A stretch of DNA of 16,999 bases from Clostridiales bacterium UBA2432 (GTDB lineage: Bacteria; Bacillota; Clostridia; Lachnospirales; Vallitaleaceae), in NCBI GenBank assembly GCA_002342805.1, contig DDQW01000037.1, positions 1 to 16,999 on the forward strand, given 5' to 3'. The notes under the pieces are model-generated. The model was not told where the DNA came from and made no database searches. It saw only the letters and a program-made list of their open reading frames with translations. Position 1 is the first letter of the stretch; every line of letters starts with the position of its first letter. The translations under genes were made by a program, and so were the position numbers. Positions 7,451 to 13,991 of the stretch are shown in pieces.

Positions 7451-7464
7451 CAAACAAACGTTCG
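7451..7464. promoter_or_regulatory. LexA box 3 (yneA-like operator, near the transcription start)
   Basis: CAAACAAACGTTCG begins about at the expected transcription start and ends just before the ribosome-binding site. Boxes 2 and 3 have start-to-start spacing of 29 bases. Confidence 0.78.
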
Positions 7465-7475
7465 AGGTGATGAAT

Positions 7476-7814
7476 ATGAATAGAAGAATAGCCAAAAAAC
7501 GACAGAAAATACAACTGACTGTGACACTTAGCATAATACTTCTTGGATTGCTCGTAATCGTATTGATGCATTTATTTAGCAACAATATTCTAGCTAATGA
7601 GGATATAGAGGTCACCTATATCAGTGTTAAAGTACAGGCCAATGATACCCTGTGGGACTTAGCATCAACATATAATACATCAGACCATTATAGCCGAGAT
7701 GAATACATCGAAACCATTATTGAGATTAACGACTTAAAATCGGAAACACTATATACAGGAACACGATTAACCTTACCCAAAATTACGCCCCTTAATATGG
7801 ACGTCAGGTATTAA
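7476..7814 (+). CDS. yneA: YneA-like SOS cell-division inhibitor (membrane-anchored LysM protein)
   Basis: This 112-residue protein has a basic N-terminus (MNRRIAKKRQK), one membrane segment at about residues 13-33, and an extracellular LysM-like domain (VKVQANDTLWDLASTYN to LYTGTRLTLPK) at about 52-108. This is the YneA layout: an SOS-induced protein that delays cell division by acting outside the membrane at the septum. Position supports it strongly, being divergent from lexA and under a consensus promoter covered by LexA-box-like sites. The ATG at 7476 is chosen because GAGGTG lies about 7 bases upstream; GTG 7467 and ATG 7470 would overlap that site. LysM suppressor proteins are diverse, so the name is by analogy. 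Confidence 0.8.
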   Translation: MNRRIAKKRQKIQLTVTLSIILLGLLVIVLMHLFSNNILANEDIEVTYISVKVQANDTLWDLASTYNTSDHYSRDEYIETIIEINDLKSETLYTGTRLTLPKITPLNMDVRY

Positions 7815-7832
7815 TGCCTACGGTAATCCATA

Positions 7833-7875
7833 AAAACATTCCATTCTAATCCCTTAGAATGGAATGTTTTTTTTG
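7833..7875 (+). terminator. Rho-independent terminator after the yneA-like gene
   Basis: A perfect 17-bp stem (7833-7849 with 7854-7870, core CATTCCATTCTAA) with a TCCC loop runs into a T tract at 7867-7874. Confidence 0.95.
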
Positions 7876-7882
7876 TATCCAT

Positions 7883-7892
7883 GACCATGGTC
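7883..7892. promoter_or_regulatory. 10-bp palindrome just upstream of the methyltransferase promoter
   Basis: GACCATGGTC is a perfect palindrome ending 4 bases before the -35 box. It could be a binding site for a regulator of the metal operon. It does not match the CopY box (TACANNTGTA) or an obvious CsoR operator, so the regulator is unknown. Confidence 0.3.
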
Positions 7893-7896
7893 CCAT

Positions 7897-7925
7897 TTGC
7901 GTATAGAATTTATTAGTGCTATGAT
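7897..7925 (+). promoter_or_regulatory. Promoter candidate for the methyltransferase-DUF302-copB-DUF305 operon
   Basis: TTGCGT (7897-7902), a 17-base spacer and TATGAT (7920-7925) lie 34 bases before the methyltransferase start. The preceding unit ends in a strong terminator, so a promoter is needed here. Confidence 0.6.
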
Positions 7926-7958
7926 TATAAGTAGAATAAACATTATGAGGTGGGCTAA

Positions 7959-8585
7959 ATGAATAAAAAAAGCCAAAAAATCAAAAATAGATATAACAGA
8001 GTATCAAAGGTGTATGATTTGTTAGAAAAACCCATGGAAGCAATGTCAATGAGTAAATGGAGACGAGTGCTAATTCGAAAAGTCGAAGGCAAGAAAGTCC
8101 TTGAAGTTGGCGTCGGTACCGGCAAGAATCTCTTATACTATCCTGCCGAAATTGATGTGACCGGAATAGACTTCAGCAAAGATATGCTTGAAAAAGCAAG
8201 AGCACGAGTCAAAAACAAGAAAAACATACACTTAATAGAGATGGACGCACAGAACATGGACTTTGAGGATAATAGCTTTGATACGGTTCTTACGTCCTGT
8301 GTATTTTGTTCAGTACCTGATCCGGTTGAAGGACTGAAAGAAATTAGGCGCGTTTGTAAAAACAATGGGAAAATAATCATGCTTGAACATATGCGCAGTA
8401 AGCATAAAGTTATCGGTAAAATCATGGATCTTATTAATTTTATACCTCTGAATATATGGGGGGCCAATATTAATAGAAAAACCATGAAAAATCTACAAAA
8501 AGCAGGATTTAAGACAAAAGACATAAAATATAAGAACATCTGGACGGACATCGTAAAACTCATTGTAATACGAAATCGGAAGTAG
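7959..8585 (+). CDS. Class I SAM-dependent methyltransferase (UbiE / phospholipid-methyltransferase-like)
   Basis: This 208-residue protein has the class I methyltransferase fold. Motif I (LEVGVGTGKN) begins near residue 48, followed by an acidic strand end (VTGIDFSKDM), then MDAQNMDFEDNSFDTVL and MLEHMRSK. Together these resemble the UbiE/phosphatidylethanolamine methyltransferase group. The methyl acceptor cannot be read from the sequence; lipids, small molecules or metalloids are possible. It is the first gene after a promoter and lies 48 bases before a DUF302 gene, with a CopB-type ATPase and a DUF305 protein behind, so it may belong to a metal or envelope stress operon. A GAGGTGG site precedes the ATG. 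Confidence 0.85.
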   Translation: MNKKSQKIKNRYNRVSKVYDLLEKPMEAMSMSKWRRVLIRKVEGKKVLEVGVGTGKNLLYYPAEIDVTGIDFSKDMLEKARARVKNKKNIHLIEMDAQNMDFEDNSFDTVLTSCVFCSVPDPVEGLKEIRRVCKNNGKIIMLEHMRSKHKVIGKIMDLINFIPLNIWGANINRKTMKNLQKAGFKTKDIKYKNIWTDIVKLIVIRNRK

Positions 8586-8633
8586 TACATAACAATGGTA
8601 ACGAATAGTGATGGAAGCTTAAGGAGGTAAAAA

Positions 8634-9020
8634 ATGGATATAATATTTGAAAAAACGACGGAAAAAGGTTTAAATGAAGCGATTCAATCCTTAAAAGAAA
8701 ACTTAAAAGAACATAGTTTTGGTGTATTATGGGAACTTAATTTTAAAGATAAGCTAGAAGAAAAAGGCTTGGAATTTGCAGACGACTTTGTCGTTCTTGA
8801 AGTCTGTAATCCAAAACAAGCCAAAGAAGTCTTAGAGAAAAATATTCACATCGGCTATGTATTGCCTTGTAAAATGGTGGTTCGAACGGAAAATGACCAA
8901 ACCTATATCGGCTTGTTACGACCGGAAAGTCTAATAGGACTGTTTGATGAAGCAGACCTAAACGATGTTGCAAAAAAAGTGGAAGAAGCACTGAAAACAT
9001 CCATTGAAGCTTCGATTTAA
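8634..9020 (+). CDS. DUF302 family protein
   Basis: This 128-residue soluble protein has the DUF302 pattern: an N-terminal amphipathic helix (EAIQSLKENLKEHSFGVLWELNFKD split by a turn), the phrase VVLEVCNPKQAKEVLE, and LPCKMVVRTENDQTYIGLLRP. The family has no settled function; members are often found beside heavy-metal ATPases and redox genes. The two cysteines (VCNP and LPCK) could bind metal or form a disulphide, which is inference. No signal peptide is visible, so it is probably cytoplasmic. The start has a very strong ribosome-binding site (AAGGAGG). It stands 46 bases before the copper ATPase gene. Confidence 0.85.
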   Translation: MDIIFEKTTEKGLNEAIQSLKENLKEHSFGVLWELNFKDKLEEKGLEFADDFVVLEVCNPKQAKEVLEKNIHIGYVLPCKMVVRTENDQTYIGLLRPESLIGLFDEADLNDVAKKVEEALKTSIEASI

Positions 9021-9035
9021 AGGTTTAAAGCTTCA
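9005..9035 (+). repeat. Small hairpin between the DUF302 gene and copB
   Basis: TGAAGCTT (9005-9012) and AAGCTTCA (9028-9035) form an 8-bp stem with a 15-base loop across the DUF302 stop codon. There is no T tract, so it is not a classic terminator; it may affect relative mRNA stability of the two genes. Confidence 0.35.
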
Positions 9036-9066
9036 TACATGAGAAAGTCATGAAAGGGGTTTTTAT

Positions 9067-11073
9067 ATGAATGAAAAAGAACATCACGAGCACCAAGAAC
9101 ATCATGAGCATCATGATCATAAAAATCATAACGACCATCATAAGATGATGATTGAAGATTTTAAACGCAGATTTTTCATATCACTCATAGTAACACTGCC
9201 TATATTGATCCTTTCTCCCATGATTCAAGAATGGACAAACATAGAAGTTGAGTTTACCGGGAGCAACTACCTACTCTTTGCACTGGCTACATTTATATAC
9301 TTTTATGGTGGATGGCCATTTTTAAAAGGTTTAAAAGATGAATTAAAAGAAAAGAATCCCGGCATGATGACACTGATTGCGATGGCCATTTCTGTCGCCT
9401 ATTTTTATAGCTCGGCGACGGTATTTGGACTGGAAGGAAGTGACTTCTTCTGGGAACTTGCGACCCTGATTGATATCATGCTTTTGGGTCATTGGATAGA
9501 GATGCGATCCGTCTTAAGCGCATCAAAAGCTCTAGACAAATTATCTGAACTGATGCCAAATACAGCCCATCTATTTAAAGAGGATAATGTCGTGGATGTT
9601 GATATCAGTGAGTTAAATGCTGATGATAAAATACTCGTTAAGCCAGGCGAAAAAATTCCTGCGGATGGAATCATAGTCAAAGGCAATAGTTATATCAATG
9701 AATCCATGCTCACAGGTGAATCCAAACCAGTTGAAAAAAGCCAAGGAGATAAACTTATCGGCGGTTCTTTAAACGGTGATGGATCCTTAGAAGTTGAAGT
9801 GAAAAATATGGGCGACGATTCTTATTTATCTAAAGTTATTGACATGGTTCAAAAAGCACAGGAATCAAAATCCAAGACGCAAAACTTGGCAGATAAAGCC
9901 GCTTTTTGGCTAACCATTATAGCCCTAACTATTGGCTTTGCGACCCTTGTTATTTGGTATCTCATAACCAGAGATTTCACCTATGCAATAGCAAGAATGG
10001 CGACAGTCATGGTCATAACCTGTCCACATGCTTTGGGACTTGCAATGCCTCTAGTCGTAGCAACATCAACAGCTCAAGCCGCTAAAAATGGTTTGCTTAT
10101 TAGAAATAGAACCCAATTTGAAAATGCACGAAAAATTGATACGGTGGTCTTTGATAAAACAGGAACACTGACGCTTGGCGAATTCAAAGTCAATTTCATA
10201 AAAGTCTTTGATGATGAACACACGGAAGAGCAGGTCATCAAACATGCAGCAACCCTTGAAAATAATTCCGAACATCCCATTGCAGCCGGTATTTTAGATA
10301 AACTGCAAGAGATGGAATTAGATCCCTTAGACATGCAGGATTTTCAAGCCATCAAGGGAAAAGGTGTTGAAGGTACAATCGATGATAAGAATGTCATGGT
10401 CGTCAGTCCGGGATATCTAAGAGAAAACGATATGACCATTCCAAGCGACTTGCCCAAGCATGGTGTTTCAACAGATGTATTTTTATTGGTTGACGGTCAA
10501 TTAATTGCGGCCATCGGCCTCTCCGATGGAATTCGAGAAGAATCCTATGATGCCATAAAGCGACTTAAAGAAGAAGGCATTAAAACATGGATGCTTACCG
10601 GAGATAATGAAGAAACAGCCAAGCAAGTCGCGGAAGAATTAGGACTAGATGGCTATTTTGCAGAAGTGTTACCTGAGCAAAAACAAGATAAGATCAAAGA
10701 ATTGCAATCGGAAGGTCGATTTATAGCAATGACAGGAGATGGTGTCAATGATGCACCGGCTTTAGCCCAAGCAGATGTAGGTATTGCTATTGGGTCGGGT
10801 ACAGATGTGGCTGCTGAAACTGCAGACATTATATTGGTCAACTCCAACTCGGAAGATGTGGTATCTCTTATTGACTTTGGTCGAGCGACCTATAAAAAGA
10901 TGATACAAAACCTTATATGGGCAACCGGCTATAACGTCGTTGCCATACCCCTTGCAGCAGGTGTGCTATCCGGTATAGGAATCGTAATATCTCCAGCCGT
11001 TGGCGCAATCCTTATGTCACTAAGTACAATCATCGTGGCCATCAATGCAAAACTGCTTAAATTAGAGGGATAA
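9067..11073 (+). CDS. copB: CopB-type P1B heavy-metal ATPase (CPH motif)
   Basis: This 668-residue P-type ATPase starts with a histidine-rich tail (about 13 His in the first 26 residues). It carries all catalytic motifs: TGES at 216-219, the membrane CPH motif at 319-321, the phosphorylated aspartate D363 in DKTGT, HP at 403-404, TGDNEETA, and GDGVND with D562. CPH together with the late membrane motifs GYNVVAIPLAAG and MSLSTIIVAINA is typical of the P1B-3 (CopB) group, which exports copper or silver ions. The N-terminus has the His tail but no CxxC heavy-metal domain, as usual for this group. The ribosome-binding site is GAAAGGGG. It lies between a DUF302 and a DUF305 gene. Substrate is inferred from the subgroup. 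Confidence 0.93.
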   Translation: MNEKEHHEHQEHHEHHDHKNHNDHHKMMIEDFKRRFFISLIVTLPILILSPMIQEWTNIEVEFTGSNYLLFALATFIYFYGGWPFLKGLKDELKEKNPGMMTLIAMAISVAYFYSSATVFGLEGSDFFWELATLIDIMLLGHWIEMRSVLSASKALDKLSELMPNTAHLFKEDNVVDVDISELNADDKILVKPGEKIPADGIIVKGNSYINESMLTGESKPVEKSQGDKLIGGSLNGDGSLEVEVKNMGDDSYLSKVIDMVQKAQESKSKTQNLADKAAFWLTIIALTIGFATLVIWYLITRDFTYAIARMATVMVITCPHALGLAMPLVVATSTAQAAKNGLLIRNRTQFENARKIDTVVFDKTGTLTLGEFKVNFIKVFDDEHTEEQVIKHAATLENNSEHPIAAGILDKLQEMELDPLDMQDFQAIKGKGVEGTIDDKNVMVVSPGYLRENDMTIPSDLPKHGVSTDVFLLVDGQLIAAIGLSDGIREESYDAIKRLKEEGIKTWMLTGDNEETAKQVAEELGLDGYFAEVLPEQKQDKIKELQSEGRFIAMTGDGVNDAPALAQADVGIAIGSGTDVAAETADIILVNSNSEDVVSLIDFGRATYKKMIQNLIWATGYNVVAIPLAAGVLSGIGIVISPAVGAILMSLSTIIVAINAKLLKLEG

Positions 11074-11092
11074 AAACAAAGGAGAGATTAAT

Positions 11093-11548
11093 ATGAACAA
11101 AAATTACATGAAATTTTTTGGAATGATAGCAACATCAGCAGTGTTTATGTTTATGGTAATGTATCTAAATAGCTATGAGTTTAGCCATGTTTTCTTTAGT
11201 GAGACACGCTTATATATGACCATTCTATCGACTTGTGTAATGGCTCTTGTCATGCTTGGATTTATGTTGCATATGCTTAAAAATAGACTAATGAATATTA
11301 TCATTGTATCAGTAAGTGTTCTTGTATTTATAACGTCATTTGTATTCATGCGATATCAAACAACTATCGATGATGTGGACTATATGGAAGGGATGATCCC
11401 CCATCACTCCATAGCCATACTAACAAGTGAACGCGCCAAGATAAGCGATCCAAGAGTTCGCGAATTAGCCGATGAAATCATTGAAGCGCAAAAAAAAGAA
11501 ATCGACGAAATGAAAAAACTAATCGAAGATCTTGAAGATGAAGAATAA
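11093..11548 (+). CDS. DUF305 family membrane-anchored protein
   Basis: This 151-residue protein has three membrane segments (about residues 8-25, 40-60 and 67-86) and then a helical domain with the DUF305 hallmark MIPHHS at residues 101-106 and a following long helix (VRELADEIIEAQKKEIDEM). DUF305 domains form ferritin-like helical bundles in which Met and His of the M-x-x-HH motif can bind metal. They are often encoded with copper ATPases, as here, 19 bases after copB. A role in holding or delivering copper at the membrane is inference. A good site, AAGGAG, precedes the ATG and a strong terminator follows. Confidence 0.88.
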   Translation: MNKNYMKFFGMIATSAVFMFMVMYLNSYEFSHVFFSETRLYMTILSTCVMALVMLGFMLHMLKNRLMNIIIVSVSVLVFITSFVFMRYQTTIDDVDYMEGMIPHHSIAILTSERAKISDPRVRELADEIIEAQKKEIDEMKKLIEDLEDEE

Positions 11549-11570
11549 AAATATATATAAAAGCTATAGC

Positions 11571-11610
11571 ATAATAAAGGGCCGCATGAGCGGTCCTTTA
11601 TTATATTTTT
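11571..11610 (+). terminator. Rho-independent terminator closing the copper operon
   Basis: A 15-bp stem (11571-11585 with 11590-11604, core AAAGGGCCGC/GCGGTCCTTT, one G-T pair) with an ATGA loop is followed by TTTTT at 11606-11610. It marks the end of the core-like DNA; what follows is AT-rich accessory sequence. Confidence 0.92.
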
Positions 11611-11613
11611 ATC

Positions 11614-11640
11614 TTGACTTGATTAAAATTCTACTATAAT
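11614..11640 (+). promoter_or_regulatory. Promoter candidate at the left edge of the accessory region
   Basis: TTGACT (11614-11619) and a perfect TATAAT (11635-11640) are separated by 15 bases, shorter than the ideal 17. It directly follows the copper operon terminator and points into the 345-base stretch before the first defence-region gene. Confidence 0.5.
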
Positions 11641-11680
11641 ATAAGTAGTGAGGATATAAAATTGATGGGAGAAAATAGGG

Positions 11681-11794
11681 ATGCTACTCTTTACAGAGAA
11701 AGTGGCTCAATATAGGGGAGACACTTCAATAATAAAACAAGTTCAGAATATGAACAACAGAATAGATGTAAAAACATCAGGCCAAAACCGGTGA
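11681..11794 (+). CDS. Possible 37-residue small protein
   Basis: An ATG at 11681 opens a 37-codon frame (starting MLLFTEKVAQYRGD, ending VKTSGQNR) about 35 bases after the expected transcription start of the promoter at 11614-11640. GGGAG lies 12 bases upstream, a little far for a ribosome-binding site. The product is polar with no membrane segment. No family is recognised. It could be a leader peptide or chance; the CAAAACC/GGTTTTG inverted repeat just at and beyond its end (11783-11809) would fit an attenuator, but the following U run is only three bases. Confidence 0.2.
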   Translation: MLLFTEKVAQYRGDTSIIKQVQNMNNRIDVKTSGQNR

Positions 11795-11901
11795 AAGGTT
11801 ATTGGTTTTGTTTGCGTGTTTGGATAATGTTGGTAGGAGGGAGAGAATGTAAGAATATGCATAATAGACTGTTCCCGACATGCACAGGCAAGGAGTTATG
11901 T

Positions 11902-11932
11902 ACACGTTGGGAGTAGCCGGAACTTTAGTTGA
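11902..11932 (+). repeat. 31-bp diverged repeat, copy 1
   Basis: This segment matches 12926-12956 at 24 of 31 positions. Shared blocks are ACAC, GGGAGT, GGAAC and TTAGTT. The copies lie 1024 bases apart and each sits just upstream of an accessory gene; copy 1 is 23 bases before the start of the next gene. Copy 1 has TTTAGTT where copy 2 has GTTAGTT. Nothing else recognisable lies between the small frame ending at 11794 and this repeat. Confidence 0.6.
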
Positions 11933-11955
11933 AATTATTTTTGGAGGAAATTGTG

Positions 11956-12864
11956 ATGAATAACAAATTAAATGATCAAAAGATAAAACTTAGTATGTGG
12001 TATACGATTTTATTAATTATAGTAATAGTGACAGTTCCAATAGTAGTTAACTATGCACTATATTGGAGTTTCCCACCAACACCATCAGACTTAGGAAATA
12101 AAGAATGGTTAGGATTTTGGGCAAGTTTTTTAGGTGGTGCAATCGGAGGTGTTGCAACACTAATGGCAATAACTCTGACCTTAAAGCAGAATTTAGATAA
12201 TCATAATCAGTTAATAAAAAAACAAGATGATATCTATCATAAAAATATTAATCTTGGTTTTGAAAAAACTCGGCTGGAACTAATCCCTTTTTTGAATGTC
12301 AAAGTAATATCACATTCTAAAGATATATGTAATAGTGGTGAATTATACAATGCATATGATTATCCATCTGGATATATTCACTTTCATTCGAACAAGGCGA
12401 CTTATAGCTACGATATTGAAGAAAAACTAAAATTAGAAATTCTCGAATCAAATGATAGAATAGAAAATTTAAAAATGAAATTAGGGGAAGGGATTAGGAA
12501 CAAACCAATAAAATTCGATCGTGCCATCGAAATAGAGAATATTGGGAATGGGGCGGCAGTAGAGATTGAATATGTGTTTTTGTCCGCTGAAAATGAAAAA
12601 AAAGATGAAATTTTGACTAATATAAGTAGATTTCATCTTAATAAGAATGATACCCAGGCAATAAGATTTATTTTCAGTGAAAATAATTTAGGAAAAGATT
12701 ATATTATGTTGGCTAAGTATAAAGATATCACACTTATGAATGAGTATATACAAGATATTAACCTGAGGGTTGCAAATGATACGCAATTTGCAATACATAC
12801 TGGAAAACCAAAACTAACTTCCGCTAATACAGCGAGGCCTAAATATACCCCTTGCAGTGATTAA
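11956..12864 (+). CDS. Unrecognised protein with two N-terminal membrane segments
   Basis: The 302-residue product is not assigned to a family. Two membrane segments are clear: about residues 15-38 (YTILLIIVIVTVPIVVNYAL) and 51-74 (glycine-rich, WLGFWASFLGGAIGGVATLM), followed by a short coiled stretch and a soluble, probably cytoplasmic domain of about 220 residues. Two-segment anchors of this LGFWASFLGG type are frequent in uncharacterised proteins of bacterial accessory and defence regions. ATG 11956 is chosen because GGAGG lies 8 bases upstream; an in-frame TTG at 11929 lacks such a site. The C-terminal 15 or so codons fall within an attC-like palindrome, and the gene is bracketed by two copies of a 31-bp repeat, so it may be a mobile cassette. 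Function is unknown. Confidence 0.75.
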   Translation: MNNKLNDQKIKLSMWYTILLIIVIVTVPIVVNYALYWSFPPTPSDLGNKEWLGFWASFLGGAIGGVATLMAITLTLKQNLDNHNQLIKKQDDIYHKNINLGFEKTRLELIPFLNVKVISHSKDICNSGELYNAYDYPSGYIHFHSNKATYSYDIEEKLKLEILESNDRIENLKMKLGEGIRNKPIKFDRAIEIENIGNGAAVEIEYVFLSAENEKKDEILTNISRFHLNKNDTQAIRFIFSENNLGKDYIMLAKYKDITLMNEYIQDINLRVANDTQFAIHTGKPKLTSANTARPKYTPCSD

Positions 12865-12954
12865 ATTTATGTTAATCTAGGGCGCGTGGTTATTACAGGG
12901 TTTTAGGTAAATAAAAATGATGGGGACACATCGGGAGTTGTAGGAACGTTAGTT
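12812..12954 (+). repeat. Nested imperfect palindrome resembling an integron attC site
   Basis: The outer arms are AACTAAC-TTCC (12812-12822) and GGAA-C-GTTAGTT (12943-12954), an 11-bp match with one extra base, C12947, between the blocks. Inside lie CCTAAA/TTTAGG (12838-12843 with 12902-12907) and a perfect hairpin GATTAA/TTAATC (12859-12864 with 12872-12877). Integron attC sites have this plan: exact 7-base R''/R' boxes at the ends, adjoining L boxes with an unpaired base, and a variable inner stem. The 143-base length is at the upper end of known attC sites. The right box GTTAGTT departs from GTTRRRY at one position. The left arm overlaps the 3' end of the preceding gene, as common in cassettes. 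Confidence 0.4.
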
Positions 12955-12956
12955 CA
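12926..12956 (+). repeat. 31-bp diverged repeat, copy 2 (right arm of the attC-like site)
   Basis: This is the second copy of the repeat at 11902-11932, with 24 of 31 bases identical. It forms the right arm of the attC-like palindrome. The remaining bases up to the next gene (12957-13107) hold no recognised element apart from a short AAGG/CCTT inverted repeat and a -10-like TATTAT. Confidence 0.6.
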
Positions 12957-13107
12957 CCAAGCAAAGATTGGCATTACTGGCAAGGTAAAAGTCCTTGTAT
13001 TATAAGGTTTAGCCAACCACCTATATTGAGTGTTGCATCGGGTAATCGACGTATCTACCGTGACTCTGAAATTTAACTACTGTTATGGAAGGGGAAGGCA
13101 AAAAGTA

Positions 13108-13827
13108 ATGGAGTATATTGAATTAATCAATGCATATGGACTTCCTGGTTTAATTGTTGTTATTGGGCTCATTTTTTGGAAAACTAGATTGATAGAGTAC
13201 TTCTTTTTTAATGATTTTGATCGAATGTTTTGGAGCTCATCCAAAAAAAGCATATCTAGAATAATCAATTCATTAGTTATTGTTTTTTTTATATTCATGA
13301 TGATTGTATTCTTTGGAAGTCAAGTGAGGGACCTACCAGATTTATCGATGATTATTATCTATACAGTAACTGTATTGTTAGTAACAATTTACTTATATTC
13401 ATATATATGTTATAAGAAGGAATGGAAGCTTTGGAAGATTGAACCAATAACGGGAGAGTTGATAAATGTAATAGCAGGACTAACAGTATCAATATCAATT
13501 ATTCTATCGTATTGGCTTTTCAATTATGATTATACAACTTCCATCTTATTAGATGGAAGTGACAATTCTATACTAGCTATAATAATTGTAAATGCTTTTT
13601 TTTGTTCGATTTTATTGACTAAATTATTATTGTCTTTGGCTAAGTTTGCAAACATATTTCGAGATAAATTGTATTTAGTCAAAGACGAAGATAAGTATAT
13701 TCTAATATCTGTTGCGGACAATGATTTTTTTATATTACAGAAGATGGATTCAAATGTAAATATAATCGTAAAGAGGGATGACTTAGATAAATATGTATTG
13801 GTTAAAGGTCCGTTAAAAATCAAATAA
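13108..13827 (+). CDS. Unrecognised multi-spanning membrane protein
   Basis: The 239-residue product is mostly membrane: about five hydrophobic segments near residues 10-25, 50-68, 77-98, 115-136 and 152-176. A C-terminal soluble tail of about 60 residues follows (DKYILISVADNDFFILQKMD) and looks like a small beta-rich domain. No family is recognised and no catalytic motif is visible. ATG 13108 is chosen over an in-frame TTG at 13030: it follows the purine run GGAAGGGGAAGG at a good distance, and the 26 upstream codons show no hydrophobic or domain character. It lies between another membrane-protein gene and the DarT1-NADAR pair. Multi-spanning proteins of unknown function are often effectors in defence loci, but nothing in this sequence shows that directly. 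Confidence 0.75.
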   Translation: MEYIELINAYGLPGLIVVIGLIFWKTRLIEYFFFNDFDRMFWSSSKKSISRIINSLVIVFFIFMMIVFFGSQVRDLPDLSMIIIYTVTVLLVTIYLYSYICYKKEWKLWKIEPITGELINVIAGLTVSISIILSYWLFNYDYTTSILLDGSDNSILAIIIVNAFFCSILLTKLLLSLAKFANIFRDKLYLVKDEDKYILISVADNDFFILQKMDSNVNIIVKRDDLDKYVLVKGPLKIK

Positions 13828-13873
13828 TATACGATTAAGCAATACTGCGATTGCTAACCGAGTCAGAATTGCA

Positions 13874-13902
13874 TTGGATTTTCGGCTAAGCCGCACTACA
13901 AT
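13874..13902 (+). promoter_or_regulatory. Promoter candidate for the darT-NADAR operon with a palindrome in its spacer
   Basis: TTGGAT (13874-13879), a 17-base spacer and TACAAT (13897-13902) lie 90 bases before the chosen darT start. The spacer contains CGGCTAAGCCG (13883-13893), 5-bp inverted arms around one central A, placed where a repressor would block polymerase. Just upstream is a related arm, GCTAACCGA (13853-13861), that could pair with 13882-13891 in RNA. Confidence 0.45.
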
Positions 13903-13991
13903 GAATAGATTTTGAAGCTCTTTGTGTCGTGAATCGAGATATGTTAAGCACAAGTATTGGTTTCTATTTTGAGGAGGATGATGATGAAAGT

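Noticed and set aside
8138..8590. A 150-codon open frame on the minus strand opposite the methyltransferase
   Set aside because: It lies wholly within a well-supported methyltransferase gene on the other strand, is rich in Phe/Ile/Ser as antisense frames are, and has no promoter or ribosome-binding site.
12968..13003. Promoter for the 13108 gene (TTGGCA or TTACTG with TATTAT)
   Set aside because: TTGGCA is 24 bases from the -10, and TTACTG at the right spacing matches the -35 consensus poorly.
11750..13107. A missing 5' half of the group II intron, or defence genes inserted inside the intron
   Set aside because: No GTGYG-type 5' end or domain I motif was recognised in the noncoding stretches, so the intron is treated as 5'-truncated.
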